33,387 bases of DNA from JAVBMJ01 sp031552535. GTDB taxonomy: Bacteria > Bacteroidota > Bacteroidia > Bacteroidales > Rikenellaceae. The position numbers were made by a program, and so were the translations under genes. A model generated the notes under the pieces. It saw only the letters and a program-made list of their open reading frames with translations. It did no database searches and was not told the DNA's origin. Below, piece by piece: positions 32,355 to 33,387 of the stretch. The DNA is taken from NCBI GenBank assembly GCA_031552535.1, contig JAVBMJ010000062.1, forward strand, positions 1 through 33,387, written 5' to 3'. How positions within the stretch are numbered: the first letter of the stretch is position 1; each line of letters begins with the position of its first letter.

Positions 32355-33387
32355 ATGCGAATTAAGAGTTAAAAAAGTCTGAATATCGAGTAAAAGAGCC
32401 ATCAAAAAAATAGGTTATCCGACTGGTTTTTAGTATCTTAGATGTGATTTTGACCGATCATTATCTAACAACCTAAACCAATGGATAACCACTCAAATTT
32501 AGTAAAAATTTACTTGTTCGTGTGCGAAGCATATGAAAAAGAGTTAAAATATTGCGTACAACGTTTTTCCAACAACCGCCAACCGGCTTTTACCGACCAG
32601 GAAGTGATGACGATCATGCTCTACAACATAGCTTACGAAAAGCGTCTTACCATCAATGAGATATACTCGTTCACCGACCGTTGGCTACGCTCTTGGTTTC
32701 CGTTACTGCCCTCGTATGCCGCTTTCGTGATGCGTGTTAACCATCTGGGCGAGGCTTTTCGCAGGCTGTTGGGCATATTGACTGAACAGTATGCCCCTGA
32801 GCAGGCCTCGAACATCGTTGCCCTTGTCGATTCGATGCCGATTATCACCTGCTCTGCCAAGCGTACCGGCAAGGTTGCAGGGGAGATCGTCGACAAAGGC
32901 TACTGCTCCACCAAATCGATCTTTTATTACGGCGTTAAACTGCACATGATGGCCCGGCGTGTGGCTGGAGGGTTGCCCGTACCGGAAGGGTTGATTCTTA
33001 CCCCGGCCTCGGAGAATGACCTGAACGTACTGCGTGACAACTGGAGTGAATTGCCCGGACGGGTGTTCTTCGCCGATAAAGCGTATCAGGATCGCGTCAT
33101 GCAGCAAGCTATGGCCGAGCGAGGAACAGAACTACTCTCGCCCGTAAAATACCCGCGTGGCGCACCCGAAGTACTCAAACAAATGAGCAAGGCGGCCGAC
33201 GACCTGTTTTCACGAGCCGTATCGGCAATCAGGCAACCTGTCGAAGCGCTATTCGCATGGTTGTTAGAAAAAACAGATATTCAAAGAGCATCAAAGGTCA
33301 GATCGACGAATGGATTGATTGTGCATATTTTCAGTAAACTCGCTGCTGTATTTTTGAAAAAACTCGTGTTTAACTCTTAATTCGCAT
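32355..33387 (+). mobile_element. IS982-family insertion sequence
   Basis: Perfect 19-base inverted repeats (ATGCGAATTAAGAGTTAAA at 32355-32373 and its complement at 33369-33387) bound 1033 bp with one intact transposase gene. The right repeat ends exactly at the last base of the window, so the target duplication cannot be checked; the left flank reads ACGTATTA. Size and gene content fit IS982. Confidence 0.92.
32481..33380 (+). CDS. IS982-family transposase
   Basis: A 299-residue DDE transposase that appears intact. The catalytic residues can be placed in ALVDSMPI (first Asp), FADKAYQD (second Asp) and PVEALFAWLLEKT (Glu). KGYCSTKSIFYYGVKLH and the C-terminal ASKVRSTNGLIVHIFSKLA are typical of the family. 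The ATG follows an AACCTAAACC-type leader about 107 bases from the left repeat. The stop codon lies inside the right inverted repeat. Nothing suggests frameshift or decay, so the element may be active. Confidence 0.95.
   Translation: MDNHSNLVKIYLFVCEAYEKELKYCVQRFSNNRQPAFTDQEVMTIMLYNIAYEKRLTINEIYSFTDRWLRSWFPLLPSYAAFVMRVNHLGEAFRRLLGILTEQYAPEQASNIVALVDSMPIITCSAKRTGKVAGEIVDKGYCSTKSIFYYGVKLHMMARRVAGGLPVPEGLILTPASENDLNVLRDNWSELPGRVFFADKAYQDRVMQQAMAERGTELLSPVKYPRGAPEVLKQMSKAADDLFSRAVSAIRQPVEALFAWLLEKTDIQRASKVRSTNGLIVHIFSKLAAVFLKKLVFNS

Noticed and set aside
1..33387. CRISPR array, rRNA genes, prophage or integrase genes
   Set aside because: No regularly spaced direct repeats, rRNA sequence, phage structural genes or tyrosine-recombinase motifs were seen on either strand.

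Overview
The window looks like chromosomal DNA of a Bacteroidota member, probably order Bacteroidales and plausibly Alistipes/Rikenellaceae-like. The genus is inference. The reasons are roughly 50% G+C with long coding frames, a recurring TAnnTTTG -7 promoter box (with TTTG about 19-20 bases upstream in the best cases) instead of sigma70 boxes, weak Shine-Dalgarno sites, a Bacteroidota-type 'putative porin', an S9 peptidase lipoprotein, and the rsfS-ftsH-cdsA-psd block. I count 22 full or partial cellular genes, one tRNA, one intact insertion sequence, one internally deleted insertion sequence and several intergenic repeats.

Layout. 1-4.7 kb (minus): start of nuoA (cut by the window edge), a small secreted Cys-rich protein of unknown function with a CxxCH motif, aspartate kinase, and a prolyl-oligopeptidase lipoprotein. 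4.7-5.4 kb: tRNA-Pro(GGG) with promoter and terminator, then a 364-bp deletion derivative of an insertion sequence. 5.4-10.4 kb: an MsbA-type ABC exporter (minus) divergent from trpS and a CLC channel/antiporter with CBS domains (plus). 10.4-17.7 kb (plus): a MITE-like repeat, oxyR, a 50-bp perfect palindrome, rsfS, ftsH, a second inverted copy of the repeat, cdsA, psd and an AI-2E-family permease. 17.7-23.4 kb: a fused msrB-msrA gene (plus) convergent with an MltF-like lytic transglycosylase, a putative porin and pssA (minus). 23.4-25.9 kb (plus): manC and murF. 26.1-29.3 kb (minus): a UbiA-family prenyltransferase, mnmH and selD. 29.3-33.4 kb (plus): lepA, an aldo/keto reductase and an IS982-family element whose right inverted repeat ends on the last base of the window.

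How the genes work together. cdsA, psd and pssA together cover phosphatidic acid to phosphatidylethanolamine. murF and the MltF-like enzyme act on peptidoglycan. SelD and MnmH form a two-gene selenium pathway for 2-selenouridine in tRNA. OxyR and MsrBA are peroxide-sensing and methionine-repair functions. FtsH, RsfS and LepA handle membrane-protein quality control and ribosome control.

Most unusual content. I see no large novel gene system. The strongest unexplained signal is non-coding: a family of intergenic elements sharing AGAAACTGTTTAA-type ends, present as a ~165-bp MITE-like element with 27-bp inverted ends, a diverged inverted copy upstream of cdsA, and palindromic or solo ends beside the tRNA-Pro, trpS, oxyR and rsfS promoters. 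A GC-rich multi-hairpin spacer between mnmH and selD is a second candidate.
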